Assembly: GCA_947650285.1 (NCBI GenBank)
Contig: CANTFL010000057.1
Span: 1-64,000 of the forward strand
Source of the DNA: Hyaloperonospora brassicae
Lineage: Eukaryota; Oomycota; Peronosporomycetes; Peronosporales; Peronosporaceae
Direction of reading: 5' to 3'
Length of the DNA: 64,000 nt
Shown: positions 1 through 11,011 of the stretch, piece after piece
Layout of the letters: each line of letters opens with the position of its first letter
Position numbering within the stretch: the first letter of the stretch is position 1
Translations under genes and position numbers: made by a program
Notes under the pieces: generated by a model
What the model saw: only the letters and a program-made list of their open reading frames with translations
What the model was told of the DNA's origin: nothing
The model's database searches: none

Positions 1-13
1 TTTGTGACTTTGC

Positions 14-765
14 CACACACGCGTGTTACAGGGACACAGAAGACCGATCTTGGATTGTTGGCCAAGATCGAGAAGAGCGATCTCGGGATATCTGGCTCGG
101 ATCGATCAAGTACTCACACTCAACTCAACTGCTAGGGTAGCAGCCACATCAGGACAAAGGAAAAGGAAAAGGATTTTGGACACAAGATCGCGAGACGGCA
201 CGAGTGGTCAGAAGATCTGGACAAGGCGTTCAAGACAAGACCGAGCGAGATCGAAGCGATCAACTAGACATATCGGCGTGTTTCATTTTGGCGAAACCAA
301 GAACCGATCTGTCCATATTGCGCACTTCCGGCAAGATCGGCCGATCCCGAGACCAGATCGGACCGATCCCAACGCAAGATCGACGCAAGACTATTATTTG
401 CTGAGTGAAGATTTCCGCACAGCGAAGACCCCGATCGCGAAGACGAATCGAGATCGGTGTGATTCAAGATCAAGATCGCGACATCTCCAAATAGAGATCG
501 CCGCGACTCAAGATCAGGGTTGCAGAACCCCGTTCGTGGTGTGAAGATTTCCGCACCGGAAGCGAACGCTCAACCCAACCTCTCAGCGAGATCGACATCT
601 CCCAAGGCCGTTACGAAGAGCTCAAGCCAGCCCAACCGACGGGTACACAAGGTGAGCACAAGGTTATACAGCAAGGCACGGATCGGAGTACCCCCTCCGT
701 GAGTCGGCAAGTCTGGGCAAGTGGAAGATCGACACTCACTAAAGTAATTTTGTGAGATCGACTTC
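14..765 (-). repeat. GATC-dense long repeat, copy 1 (probable 3' LTR part of the copia element)
   Basis: This stretch recurs, diverged, at 8297-9035 and partly at 24150-24305. Shared landmarks are a CACACGCGTGTT start, an 'agtactcaca' block, and a block reading roughly GATCGG..CCCTCCGTGAGTSGGCAAG. It lies beyond the RNase H end of the minus-strand copia relic, where a 3' LTR is expected, and the TG-starting hairpin at 1068-1125 would be the LTR edge. About twenty GATC tetramers occur between 41 and 520, far above chance. The LTR assignment is inference; repeat status is seen directly. Confidence 0.6.
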
Positions 766-1067
766 ACCACACTGTGAACAATTTTTTCCGGACTGTGTTT
801 ATATCGGGTCACTATCAAGCTACAGACCCTCTTTAATTCTTTCGCTCTTTCAAAGTTAGTACCGCGGATCTATTCCAGACTGACTTAACCTGATTGCGTT
901 CGCCCTACGCACTTCTTGAGTGTAGTGCTAGTCCAATCATCCCCCTAGTGCACTTACCACACTCCTCCCACTGATTCTGCGCCTAAACCAACACAATTTT
1001 TTCTCTTGGTCGAAGCAACTGTGGCGGTTAAAGGCTCTTTGTGAGTCCGGCCTCAAACATCTCCTAT

Positions 1068-1125
1068 GTGTTAAGAAATTGCGGGGTCACCACAAGGATG
1101 TGGTAAACCCGCAATTTCTTAACAC
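1068..1125. repeat. Perfect 18-bp inverted repeat with inner hairpin
   Basis: Arms at 1068-1085 and 1108-1125 are exact reverse complements (GTGTTAAGAAATTGCGGG). The 22-base spacer contains a second perfect pairing (ACCACA / TGTGGT). The arms begin and end in TGTTAAGAA..TTCTTAACA, as expected for a copia LTR edge. On the minus strand it sits about 100 bp past the end of the copia RNase H, where a 3' LTR should start. Confidence 0.75.
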
Positions 1126-1225
1126 GGTCCTTTTTGCTGATATCACGCACTAACTTCAGTTTAACGTTCAGCTTATTCTGACTAATCGACGTCGCCTCGT
1201 TCTCGATTTGCTTATGGCGTCTTGA

Positions 1226-2030
1226 TTGTCAATCAGCATCGCTATTGGAAGCTTCACGCGTATACCTAATTGATACAAAAGATTGAGCACACCAAGTAGC
1301 TCCTTCGCACCAATTTGAAGTAGCCACGATCTCTGCTTCGGCATTCAAGAAGTAATCTGACGACTGCTGCTTCACTTGCCATTCTACTAGCATGCCCTTT
1401 ATGGATAAAATAGCGCCGCTGAAACACTTTGGTGTACTATTGTCGGTAGCGAAGTCGGCGTCACTGTAGCTCTTGAGTTCAATTTTGCGTCGCAAAACTA
1501 ACGCTTCATGTGCAACTTTACGCTTGCCTTCCTTTCCAAGTATATTGATATCCTCCGTGCAATCCTGAGATCTTGATTCGATGGTAAATGCCTTTGGCGT
1601 GTGGCTCTGTGTACGGCATACGCCACGTCGGGACGACTACACCTAAATTTTTACGACAGACTACCGACGAGAGATTTAAAGCTCTTCAATGTTGGATTTC
1701 TTGCTTTTCCGGGTCCACTCGTCGGTAGCGCCATCGCTTGTTCGCTTTCTGACTCCAGCGACGACTCTCCAGCTATAGGCACTAGCACAGTATTGGCATT
1801 CTCGAAACGGTTCTCGTGCAATAATTCTGATATTATTTAATCATGAACAATACTGTAATTTGTCGTTTCATCGTGACCAATACGCATCCGAGAAATCTAT
1901 CCACGAGGTCAAGGCACTTGAGCTACAAGATTATCATCACGCTGCAAAAATCGTCGAGAAATGTATCACGCGTCGCAACAGCCAGCAAGTCATCCACATA
2001 CGTCTCAATCACCATTGTCCCTTCCGTTGT
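1226..2030 (-). pseudogene. Copia reverse transcriptase end and RNase H, decayed
   Basis: The RT catalytic box YVDDLL is encoded at 1983-2000, preceded by an ETYVDD context and followed by a TRDTFLDDF-like segment. Downstream pieces between 1600 and 1900 read FLGMRI, then SRPDVAYAVH, which is typical of the copia RT-RNase H connection. The frame at 1229-1495 (88 residues) carries YSDADFATD, then a SGAI segment and NAEAEIVA, matching copia RNase H (YSDADWAGD, TEAEYVA). Stops and shifts separate the pieces, so no product is expected. Confidence 0.75.
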
Positions 2031-2388
2031 GGTTTAGTAATACACGCATGCATCAGTGACTGACTGCAAATAACGTGCTTTCATCAGCATGTGATGCAGG
2101 AGCTGTTTACACATTCTGCCTTATTTCTTGAGGCCATATAGACTCTTCACTAGACGCAGACACATGTCACTCACATTTCTTGCCTGAACTTCTGTAAGTC
2201 GTCGCAAGTGGAATCATGCCATCTGGTACTTGTAAATACATCTCGATGTCTTCTTCTTTGCATGCCTTCAAGTAAGCGCTAGGAAAATGGTAGTGTCTCG
2301 CTCGTACTCCCCACTTTCGAGCTGCAGCCAGCAGAACCTTTCCGCAATTTATATCGAGTACTGCACTTAACGTAAGATAGGAGTCTTG

Positions 2389-2655
2389 TCAGAGTACCCG
2401 GTCATCTCCAAACGCCTTTAGTCGAGCAGTGTATGGTTCAATAGCGCCATGCCCGTCCATTTTTTTCTTTTTAACCCACTTGCTTCTCAAGTCGTGCATG
2501 GTGCTCTCGCGTTTAAACATCTCCCATGTGTTGTTTGCCTCCAGTGACGCAATCTTCTCTGCACCTGCGACCTCCCACAAGTGGGCGTCGGGCGACGTGA
2601 GAGATGCTTTGTAGGGTTTAGGATCTGGTAATTGTTCATGATGCTCACCCCTCAT
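2389..2655 (-). pseudogene. Copia reverse transcriptase N-terminal fragment
   Basis: The 88-codon open stretch contains DPKPYKASLTSPDAHLW, then IASLEANNTWE, a SKWV segment followed by lysines, and YTARLKAFG. These are the conserved opening blocks of copia reverse transcriptase (planting of E-x-NxTW and KWVxKxK...RLVAKG). Further RT-like text continues at lower coordinates in other frames, including a QVPDGM segment near 2240. The fragment is cut off from a usable start. Confidence 0.7.
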
Positions 2656-3982
2656 CCTAACGTCGACAGAGCGAACGTCGGAGTCGCCGCGCTTGCAATT
2701 TAGGTGCCATCACGTTCCTGAGATTGATAGTAGAACGCACAGAAGGCGAGTTACAATCATTTCCCGCTTTCCTGGGCCTCATTCGCACGCCTCTGTTTCG
2801 CGGACTTTCTAAGTTTGCAACCTGACCGGCCCAGTTCGGTGACACACTTGAGAATTCAGTCAGAAAACACCGATGCACGGTATCGAACGCCACTTAGTGG
2901 CTCGTCCAGTCGTCGACTTCGTACATGCCATATTGAAAAGGAACCGACGTCGTGAGCGCCAGCTCATGATGCCAACTCCTCCCGTTAATGGTCTCCTATA
3001 CGAGATCGGGCCAGCCGCTTAAGTATGTCATCGATGTCTGATTCAAGCGCACTTTTGAGCGGCTCATTAGCCCCTGCTGTCAAATTTCATACTTGACCGA
3101 TGTGACGGGTAGTGATAACAGTGACGTGGCTTGGTAGCACAACTTTGAATCTCTTTTTTCTCCTCGAGATTATTAATAATGATTCCGGCAGTGCTTCGTT
3201 TTCCAACAGAATAGTTTTTACGCACTTGATACATCGTGCACGGTGATCTGAATACCACCACGACGACAATGTCGGCTAGTTGTCTCGGACAGGCACTCAA
3301 GTGGTTTTTACGCCCGAAATTGTCCCTTGTCGCCATCCGATTGACCACGTAAGCTGTTTTGTCAGCTGCGTACACGCCTTAACTCAACAGCAACTCAAAA
3401 ATATTTATATTCAGTGAACCATGTTCACGATGGTGAGATACATTCTTACGTCTTTACCGTTCGAAGCAGGTATATTCGGTTTTGTCAAGTGCCTGCTGAT
3501 CCCTGTTTGCTGGCAGAACAGGGTCAGGTTGCGATATTATCCGCCACCATCTGTTTGCAAAATGTGCACCCTGCACGTCAAATTGCCTGTTAAAGAACAC
3601 CATAAAGACCTCAAAATTTTAGCGGCTTCCGCTTTTGTCTTGGAGACGAATAACCTAACCTTATTCGATTTGTGATTAGCGGGATTCACTATTTATCGGT
3701 TTTGATAGACGATCCATTGGCGCAATCAGTACTTTTGGGTCACTGCAGAGCACGCCGTCCACAACGTCTGTCAGTGCATTCCGCCCGCTTTTTTCTTTGT
3801 TTGCGCCGTCTAGACTGTTTTCCTTCCGCATAGGTGAAACTGTTCTCTCGTGTCCGGTCGGTGATCTCAATGGTATTGCATGGGCCCCGCGCAAGCCGTT
3901 CCACATTATCCTAGTTCAGATGTCCAAAATGACATTGGAAGTGCATGGTGTGACCTTATGGATGTTCAATACCGCCGGTATC

Positions 3983-4090
3983 AAAACCTCTACCGCATTC
4001 ATCACGATATCGTGATGGATGCGGTAGAGGTTTTAAAATTAAAATATAATCGTATTTTTGATTAGTTAAATTATTTAATATTAAATAATT
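3983..4090. repeat. 52-bp near-perfect palindrome followed by a 22-bp perfect AT palindrome
   Basis: Arms 3983-4008 and 4009-4034 meet with no spacer and differ at one base pair; the centre is ACGATATCGT. About 35 bp on, 4069-4090 is a perfect 22-bp palindrome of A and T only. The following sequence to about 4150 is almost pure A+T. Both could extrude as cruciforms. They lie where the copia integrase should be. Confidence 0.8.
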
Positions 4091-4134
4091 AATTATTACA
4101 AATTATTAAATTATTATGAAGAATTATTATTATA

Positions 4135-4817
4135 TTAATAAAAAAACTTAAAAATTGAAACTACTTTGTCAACCACCAGCACGTTGCATATACTTTGTAC
4201 ATGCATTACCAGTATTGAACCCTTCAAGATGGTTCGAGGTTGTTTAATGTCACTGATTTTAAACCCTCGAAGCATTAAGGTTCCTAAAGATTCTAGGTTC
4301 ACGACGAGCTGAGGTGCATACCGCGCGTCCTTAATCTCTATCCAGTATGCCTCCACATCAGCGTAAACTTTAAATCTTGCCATTCCTCTTCTGGTTACTC
4401 GCAACTTGCTACTATCTGGCAGCGTGAATCCTTCTGGGTAACTACACTCCTCCCAATCGTACAGCATAGTAGCGTCGCGTACCAGATGCGCACTGGCACC
4501 AGCGTTCACATTATAGTCGGCGCTCGTGATCTCTTCCGCTAAAAATAACACCAACGCCCATCTCGCGCTTTTACGCGGTTCATTTTCCCCGTATTTCTGC
4601 CTAATTTTGCGATATGACCGATTTCGTCACACATACTGCATCGTCTAGTATCCGCTAATTGACTAATGGCGGTCGCTGCGACTGATGTCTCCTCAGGTCG
4701 ACTTGTGCGACTCTCTTTGTCCTCGTAGGTATGCGGCCACAGTGCGATCTCGCGTGCGTTTAGCGACGTAGTTTGTGCACTTTTTATCATACCAGTACCG
4801 ATATCAGCTCTGTGCAT
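4135..4817 (-). pseudogene. Copia gag zinc knuckle and protease-like fragments
   Basis: Two overlapping open stretches are seen. The one at 4539-4817 contains CSMCDEIGHIAKLGRN, a CCHC knuckle whose last cysteine is lost. The one at 4135-4554 contains a NVNAGASAHLV segment that corresponds to the copia protease box (D-S-G-A-S-x-H), with the catalytic aspartate replaced by asparagine, followed by a VNLESLGTL segment typical of the copia region after the protease. The lost Asp and Cys show that the fragment is dead. Confidence 0.6.
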
Positions 4818-4835
4818 GCTTGTAGCACAAATCTA

Positions 4836-5075
4836 TCAGAAATCAGCAAATTTGACCCTCCGTTCGCTTTCTTTACCGCCATCAGGTACAAAATGAGCAG
4901 TCCATGAGTCTTCAGCGATCTTCTTCACCATAAAGAACTCTGATATATATTTGTGCTGGTACGAGCCCTTAAAATCTCGGTATTTAAATTGAACCGCGTG
5001 GTTGAATTTACACTCAATGTCCAACAATTTATCACGCAGGCCGTTAAAAAAATTCTCTGCTTTACCGGCGTTCAC
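4836..5075 (-). pseudogene. Possible copia gag fragment
   Basis: An 79-codon open stretch just upstream of the zinc-knuckle fragment on the same strand, in the position of the gag core. It is lysine/phenylalanine rich (FFNGLRDKLLDIE near its start) with no diagnostic motif. The assignment rests on position only. Confidence 0.35.
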
Positions 5076-5080
5076 TCAGT

Positions 5081-5918
5081 GCCTGGCCACATCCGCAAAC
5101 TCAACTTCCAAAACTTCCCCTCACAGGTGAAAGTGTGCGACTTGGTTTTCCGCCGCTACTTGCACCCAGTCGACTGCTCGTCGTGACCATTCCAGTCGAC
5201 AATACACGGAGATAGCTTACTAGTACGTACGAAATCCTAGCGCTGCCTTGAGCAATCCTCCATAGTAAAGGTACTGGCTGCTTGTACGCAAGCATTCTAG
5301 CGCCGCCTTAAGCGTCTCTCCGTCAAAACCTTGTGTCATCCTCGCATTAACCAACTAGACTCATCGGTGATCGAACGGTCGTCAGACTCCTTGCGCTTAT
5401 TCGTTAGATTGTTCTCGTAACCGCTGTTGTGGACTAATATCGGAGGTTATTAATGCAGCGTCCGATTAAACAGGGCAGATATAGATTCCAAGGTAGATCG
5501 GACGGCATCCACAGGAACTGACGAAGTAGTAGCAGAAATAGTCACTGAAGCAGTTTATACACCGTAAGATTTACTATCACGACATATGAGGTGGATCAAC
5601 AATAATCAGATCAATCTGGTAGCTCCGTCGACCCCACGGGAGGCGAAAAGGACACAGCAGCATCTGAAAGATTAAAATTTAGGTTAAGTTACATAAAGAA
5701 TTATAGTGAGGCTGGCGGTCTGGTGATCCGGGTGACGTGCCGCATCTGGAGAGAGCGGTGACGTAAAAAAATTGAAGGGGACGGTGAAGGCAAGGGCTCT
5801 ACGCAAAAGACATGAGGGCGACTTGATAATATAAAGTAACGATAATGAATGATTGTACTGAGGTCGGTAGTTCCCCAAAAGATATCAGTAAAGAGGAGGG
5901 GGGGTTGGGGCAAATCTC
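5081..5918. other. Non-coding stretch, nothing recognised
   Basis: Only short chance open frames. A polypurine-rich patch lies at 5880-5910. No gene, RNA or element boundary could be supported here. Confidence 0.5.
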
Positions 5919-7096
5919 TTTGAATTGGGAAAATAAAAATTGGCTCATTTAATCACGAAAATGAAAATGCCTTATATTATCACGAACATATAAAATGCCT
6001 TTGATAATTAAAAAATGCCGTAGATAGTCACGAAATCATATAAATACCCCATGTCCTATTTAAACTCATGTTGATGTGGTACACATCAAATCACACGTCC
6101 TTAATTATTTATGTTTTCCTATTTTACGGCCGTGAACAACTTACGCCCTGTTTGGGAATACGCAGGGAGGGTTCTGCCGCGGGGTGCTGCGCTTGCAGCC
6201 ACCAGTTTCGGGTACCGCCGCGAGATATGAAGACGTAAACGCGTCTTTGTATAACCGATCTCGGTCGTAAAAACAGTCAGTCCGTGCTAATGTTGTTGAT
6301 ATAAATATTAATTCTTTTCTTTTTGTTGTTTCAGTTGATATTGTTGTTGCTGCTGCTGCTACTATTTATGCTGCTGATACTATCGCTGCCGTTGTCGTTG
6401 TTGTTGCTGCTGCTGCTGCTATTTATGCTGCTGATACTATCGCTGCCGTTGTCGTTGTTGTTGTTGTAGGTGCTGCGGTTGCTGTTGTTGTTTTAGTTAC
6501 TATTGTAGTTGATGCTGCTACTGCTGTTCATTCTGCTGCTGTTGTTGTCGTTGTATGTGATGGGGTCGCTGTAATTGTTTCAGTATCTATTGTTCATGCT
6601 GCTACTGCTGTCGCTGCTACTGATGTCGCTGCTACTGTTGTTGTAGTAGGTGCTGCGGTTGCTGTTAATGTTGCTCTGTAGATGATGATACTGATATTGC
6701 TACTGATGTTGATACTGCTGCTGTTGTTGTAGATGCTACAATTGCTATTAATGTTGTTCTACTTGTGGAACCACATTCCCTTCTTGCTTATCAGTTTAGA
6801 TACATATAATCACATTAATTAATTAATCGACCCTAAAAATATATTCTATCTGTTTAGCTCTTATTAATGGATTCAATGTCTGCATACTTCGTCGTATGCA
6901 GGCCTACTTCAGGAAGGAAACATGCGATGATGCCTTAAGCGTATTCGTAAAATTAGAAGTGGGGCATTTTTTTATTTTGGTAAATATCTGAGGTATTTTT
7001 TTATATTTTAAAATTCTGGGGCATTTTCTTATAATAGCCTGGGGCGTTTTTATATTTAAGAAATTCAATGAAGCATTTTATTTTCCCCTTTCAAAA
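5919..7096. mobile_element. Possible fold-back element with repeated-unit arms
   Basis: The left edge (TTTGAATTGGGAAAATAAAA) and the reverse complement of the right edge (ending near 7096, TTTTGAAAGGGGAAAATAAA) are alike. Each arm, about 5919-6055 and 6955-7096, is built of roughly 25-30 bp units containing AAAATGCC (left) or its complement GGCATTTT (right). The arms enclose about 900 bp including a compound triplet repeat. No target duplication could be seen. A fold-back or MITE-like element is inferred. Confidence 0.45.
6330..6750. repeat. Compound TTG/TGC triplet repeat with internal duplication
   Basis: Long runs of TTG, TGC and GTC triplets. A block of about 57 bp, containing the segment CTGCTACTATTTATGCTGCT, is duplicated in tandem near 6340-6470 with small changes. 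It contains no supported coding frame. Confidence 0.8.
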
Positions 7097-8296
7097 TTAA
7101 TAAAGTTTTTCTGCCCACCTAAGGTGAATAGATCCGGATGCGAGTCGGTAAATCGCTAATAAGTTGCAAATGATTCTCTCGTAGGGCTATTGGTGTTTGA
7201 GTGCAAAGGCCTCGACCTGGGAACAGGTGCAACATGTATTGGGGCTTATTTGGTCTATCGTATTATCCCATACTAATATCACGATGTTTGACGGGTGGAA
7301 CAATGGATTGATGGGAAGAGAAAAAAAGCCGCGAAATATGGGAAGGAGTATTTGAGGGTCGGGGAAGGTATAAGCTGATGTCATCGGTAATTTTTCTCGT
7401 CTTTGTTACAGAATTCGGGATGTAAATCGCATAATGCAAAGCGAAATTTGTAGGTCAATAGCTCGATCCCTCTTCGTGCTACTCTTCGCCTACATTATTC
7501 TTCAACTGTACATCAGTAATATCTACTACGCGCATAACTTATCGTATAGACACGCATGGGTAATTGTCACTACGTGCACCACTCGTCGGATAGGCGCAAT
7601 ACTGTTGTTAAAATATTATATTTCGTCTATCGCTTTCTGACCGAGGCGCATATTTAAAATAGTACTGACCGATACTTTACTATATCAAGTCGAAATACGG
7701 AGGTGTAACTGGTATTGTAAATTTGTCTGTGTAATTTGAGACCAGTTAGCTTGTCTTCCATTAAGGGAGACAGGTCGGGCGTGTAGAACCATGCATTCAT
7801 CAATACACCAAATTGACAATCAGAGATCGAACTGTATTTACGTGAAAGGAAAAATAGTGATGGGTTAAGGAGAATATCGATACAATGCGGTTGTGCATAT
7901 TGTATGATTCGGTTGCCAACGAGCCGGTGAAATGTGTCCAAATAAACGCCACAAATTTTAACGTTGATCAAAAAAACATTTCAATATTGAGGTTTGCCTT
8001 TATATCATGAGTATAATCGCCGCAATATTCAAAAATTGATTCAATTTCAATTGGAGCGTATAATCTTTCATTTTTTAAAATTACATCAATTGGGATTTGG
8101 CCAGGACTCTCATACGTAATTAAGGGGACATTTTATCGTAAAGATGATATCAGCTTGGACGGCTAATGTGTATGATATAGGTATAATTATATGTTGTCAT
8201 TTAGTTGGTTATATTACTAAACGATTAAACTATACTTAATCTACCAAGGTACGCACCCCCTTTTTTCGGGCAAGATCTTCTCGGCGCCCGACGACT
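7097..8296. other. Non-coding AT-rich stretch, nothing recognised
   Basis: Short open frames only (longest 105 codons on the minus strand at 7654-7971, without motifs). No family recognised. Confidence 0.5.
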
Positions 8297-9035
8297 GCAC
8301 ACGCGTGTTCCAAGGTAAAGAAGATCTTTTTGGATCGTTGGCAAAGTTCGCGAAGAACGATCTTGGAATTTTTGTCCCGTACCGCGCAAGTACTCACAAG
8401 ACCCACTGCGATCGGACGCATCATACAAGTAACAATTTTTCAAACTAAATACGTGGAACGACATAGGTGTTTAGAAGATTGGATCAAGAAGTTTTAAACA
8501 GGATCAAAGAAATTATAATGCAAGACAGCCAGATCGCTGTGTGTTGATGTTGGCTTCATGATAGGTCTCTGTATCTTAGTAGGGTGAGGTAAATATCTTC
8601 TACAGCCGGAACGAAGAGCTCAAGCGAGCCCTAAAAGATTTTTTTCTTACAAGGTGAGCACATAGTCAGATAAAAATAATTTTTATGCAATGTATTAAAT
8701 GGGCCGAAGTTGTCCCTATAATGCTATGATAACTTGACCTCACTGCTAAGGCTACTGATAGGATAATATCGTCAATCTGCTCCATCGTGACAGCGTATGT
8801 AATTGTTGAGGGTAAGACGAAGATGCTTACATATTGCATTTGCTTATAATTTCTTATTGAAGATTGGTTTAGCTCTGATTGCGTATCCGTTAAGCATCGT
8901 GTTAGATCGATTGCCACGATAAGACACAATAATATTATCTAGCGAGGCTCGGATCGGATTATCACCCTCCGTGAGTGGGCAAGTATGGGCAAGTGGAAGT
9001 CGTACCTATCAGTAGTAATTTTCTGAGATCGACTC
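8297..9035 (-). repeat. GATC-dense long repeat, copy 2 (possible 5' LTR of the copia element)
   Basis: Aligns by eye with 14-765: the CACACGCGTGTT start, the 'gatcgttggc' block, 'caagtactcaca', 'cggaacgaagagctcaag', and the block with CCCTCCGTGAGTGGGCAAGT near 8960. It is more decayed than copy 1, with several GATC sites lost. Homology fades after about 9035. Orientation relative to copy 1 is direct, consistent with a pair of LTRs, but the 3 kb gap to the gag relic needs later insertions. Confidence 0.6.
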
Positions 9036-11011
9036 TACAAAGCCTCTTCGTCGATAACTCACGTCGCGTGCGTGTAAGTGTGGCCGACTTGGACCAGAAG
9101 AGAAATCATCAGACTCATTAGAATACCATAAATGTCTAGTCGATCAGCCTCTAATTTGTTCACCACTTGGAGGCTTTTTAGCTTTCACTATCTCGAGAGA
9201 CCAATTGGGTGACATCTTGTCGAATGCCACATCCATCCCGCCAAATTTGATGATCGCTAAATCGACATGATCATTTTTATGGGGAATCGTACACCCAGTA
9301 GACTCTACGCGCGCATCTGCTACACGTGCATTGGCATGTACACCTGCAATAATTGAGGTTGCAGGCTGACCAGTAACAGCAGCAGGTCACCTGGTACTTG
9401 GTAATAATTAGTTATCTCAGCAGCGTCACACATATTCGTGTAAACGTGCTAAGCACAGCTTCGACTGCACACCGCATGGACTTTCTAAGCATGCGATGGA
9501 AATCGATAATGAGTTGGGCTGACCAACGAGTGCTACCCTTTCCCAGAGTGATTGAACGGTAATTACGCTTCCACTAATAAGCTGTCAAATAGTCACTGAA
9601 GTGACGGATAGATAAGGAAGGCTGATGTCACGGGGTGAACCGTACCATGCCAATGACAACAAATTGATTCAGTGCGAGCAGCATCTGAGCAAATGATAGT
9701 ATCCAAATTTTCTTTGCAAAGAAACGGTTGAGGGAATAATTTCTTCGACTGCTTCACTCACCAGCGTCTCATCTGCTGGTATGTAGGTCATTGTAGTAAC
9801 TAAATAAACCACCAATAAATTCTAGACGCGCGTAAAGGATGTTGAGCAGGCAGCTGCATTACGTACTGACCGGCTGCCATAGTTATAGTAATGCATCGTA
9901 GATACGGTTTTATCACTTCAACTAATATATATATGTATATATATGCAGTCGCACTTGTTCCTCAACTAAACGAGTTTCAATGGTACCCCAGATTTCCTTT
10001 TTTACATGCGGTCTTTGTGAGGATTCGGAACGCATGCTAACTCTGTGTCTGTGTAGTTACCTATGACTATTTCAGTACTCGCAGAGTGTACCATGTTCCA
10101 ATGCGAGTGATTTGCATTTCAGGTGAACAAATTGTGCATGTTGTTGAGTGCATTGCATCAATTCTAGGGGGGTGATCTACTCGAACCAATCTATGTGCAG
10201 GTGACTCATTATGAAGCGAGGGACGAGAATGGTTACGCTCACAGCTCATGTTATAGGCACATTGACAACGAGAAATAATCTAGCTCGAAGATTCCATATG
10301 TACGCCGTATTCGTCGCAATACTCTCCTCCTCTATATCCTCTCTTTTACTTCTTTGGTTGCAACCTCCAGTCACATCACTAATCAAGCATCAGTACACAC
10401 ATTATGCATCGCATAGGTCTTGTGCTATCCATTTGATCTCGTTGCACTCACCCTTCGATGTAACGAAATACGCTCGGCTTGCACTGACAAAGTACAAGCT
10501 ACCTTCACCGGCACAAAGTAGGCAGGAGCCTCGGGTCTTCACGTATGCACTGTTCGTGCAGAGGAATGCTAATCTTTAGAAGGAACACGCTTGGAATAAG
10601 ATTGAGGTAAAACTGTAATGCATTAGTCCAATGACCTGCAAACCCTTTTCGATCGTACGTAATGTAGTGGCCTTATAAAACCCAACAAGTAGAGCGGTGC
10701 TAATTCTTGCCGTCGTCAGAATGTTCCTTCATTCCTTTTCAGTTTGCTAACTATTGGTGACAAATTATCAATTTAGATTCTATTTGGATTGACCCAATCT
10801 TATGGCAACGCATCCGAGTGACGGGCATAGCCCGAAATGCTTAACCTCACTCTCTTTTCCACCACTTTATTGCAGCTTGTGCTTCTGTCCACCAAGTTGT
10901 CCAAACTGCTCAACAAACCAAAGTAGACCATGTTCGGATATACTGCGGATCCAAAGCCGACCATATTCCCACTTATCATGCCAACTGACCGGCACCACTG
11001 CACCTTTCCGT
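9036..11011. other. Gene-poor stretch with faint TE remnants
   Basis: Near 9160-9310 the minus strand reads HVDLAIIKFGGMDVAF and then KMSPNWSLEIVKA, which resembles a shorter trace at 36282-36488. Both may come from the same unidentified repeat family. A TA-repeat lies at 9928-9945. A 122-codon plus-strand frame at 10211-10579 has one hydrophobic segment but no recognised domain. No gene is supported. Confidence 0.4.

Larger units (their letters stand above)
1125..5080 (-). mobile_element. Degenerate Ty1/copia retrotransposon, internal region
   Basis: Reading the minus strand from high to low coordinates gives pieces in copia order: a probable gag part, a zinc knuckle, a protease-like segment, the start of reverse transcriptase, the YVDDLL catalytic box, the RT-RNase H connection and RNase H. 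Frames are broken many times. Integrase, expected between protease (ends near 4135) and RT (starts near 2655), is missing or unrecognisable. That interval holds the palindromes at 3983-4090 and unassigned sequence, so an insertion or deletion has replaced it. The 3' LTR probably starts at 1124. The matching 5' LTR may be the repeat at 8297-9035, which would imply later insertions between 5.3 and 8.2 kb. Confidence 0.7.

Noticed and set aside
23..544. 173-codon plus-strand open frame in the GATC-rich repeat
   Set aside because: It is made of reiterated Arg/Asp/Ser codons from GATC units, starts in a repeat and is not kept in the copy at 8297-9035.
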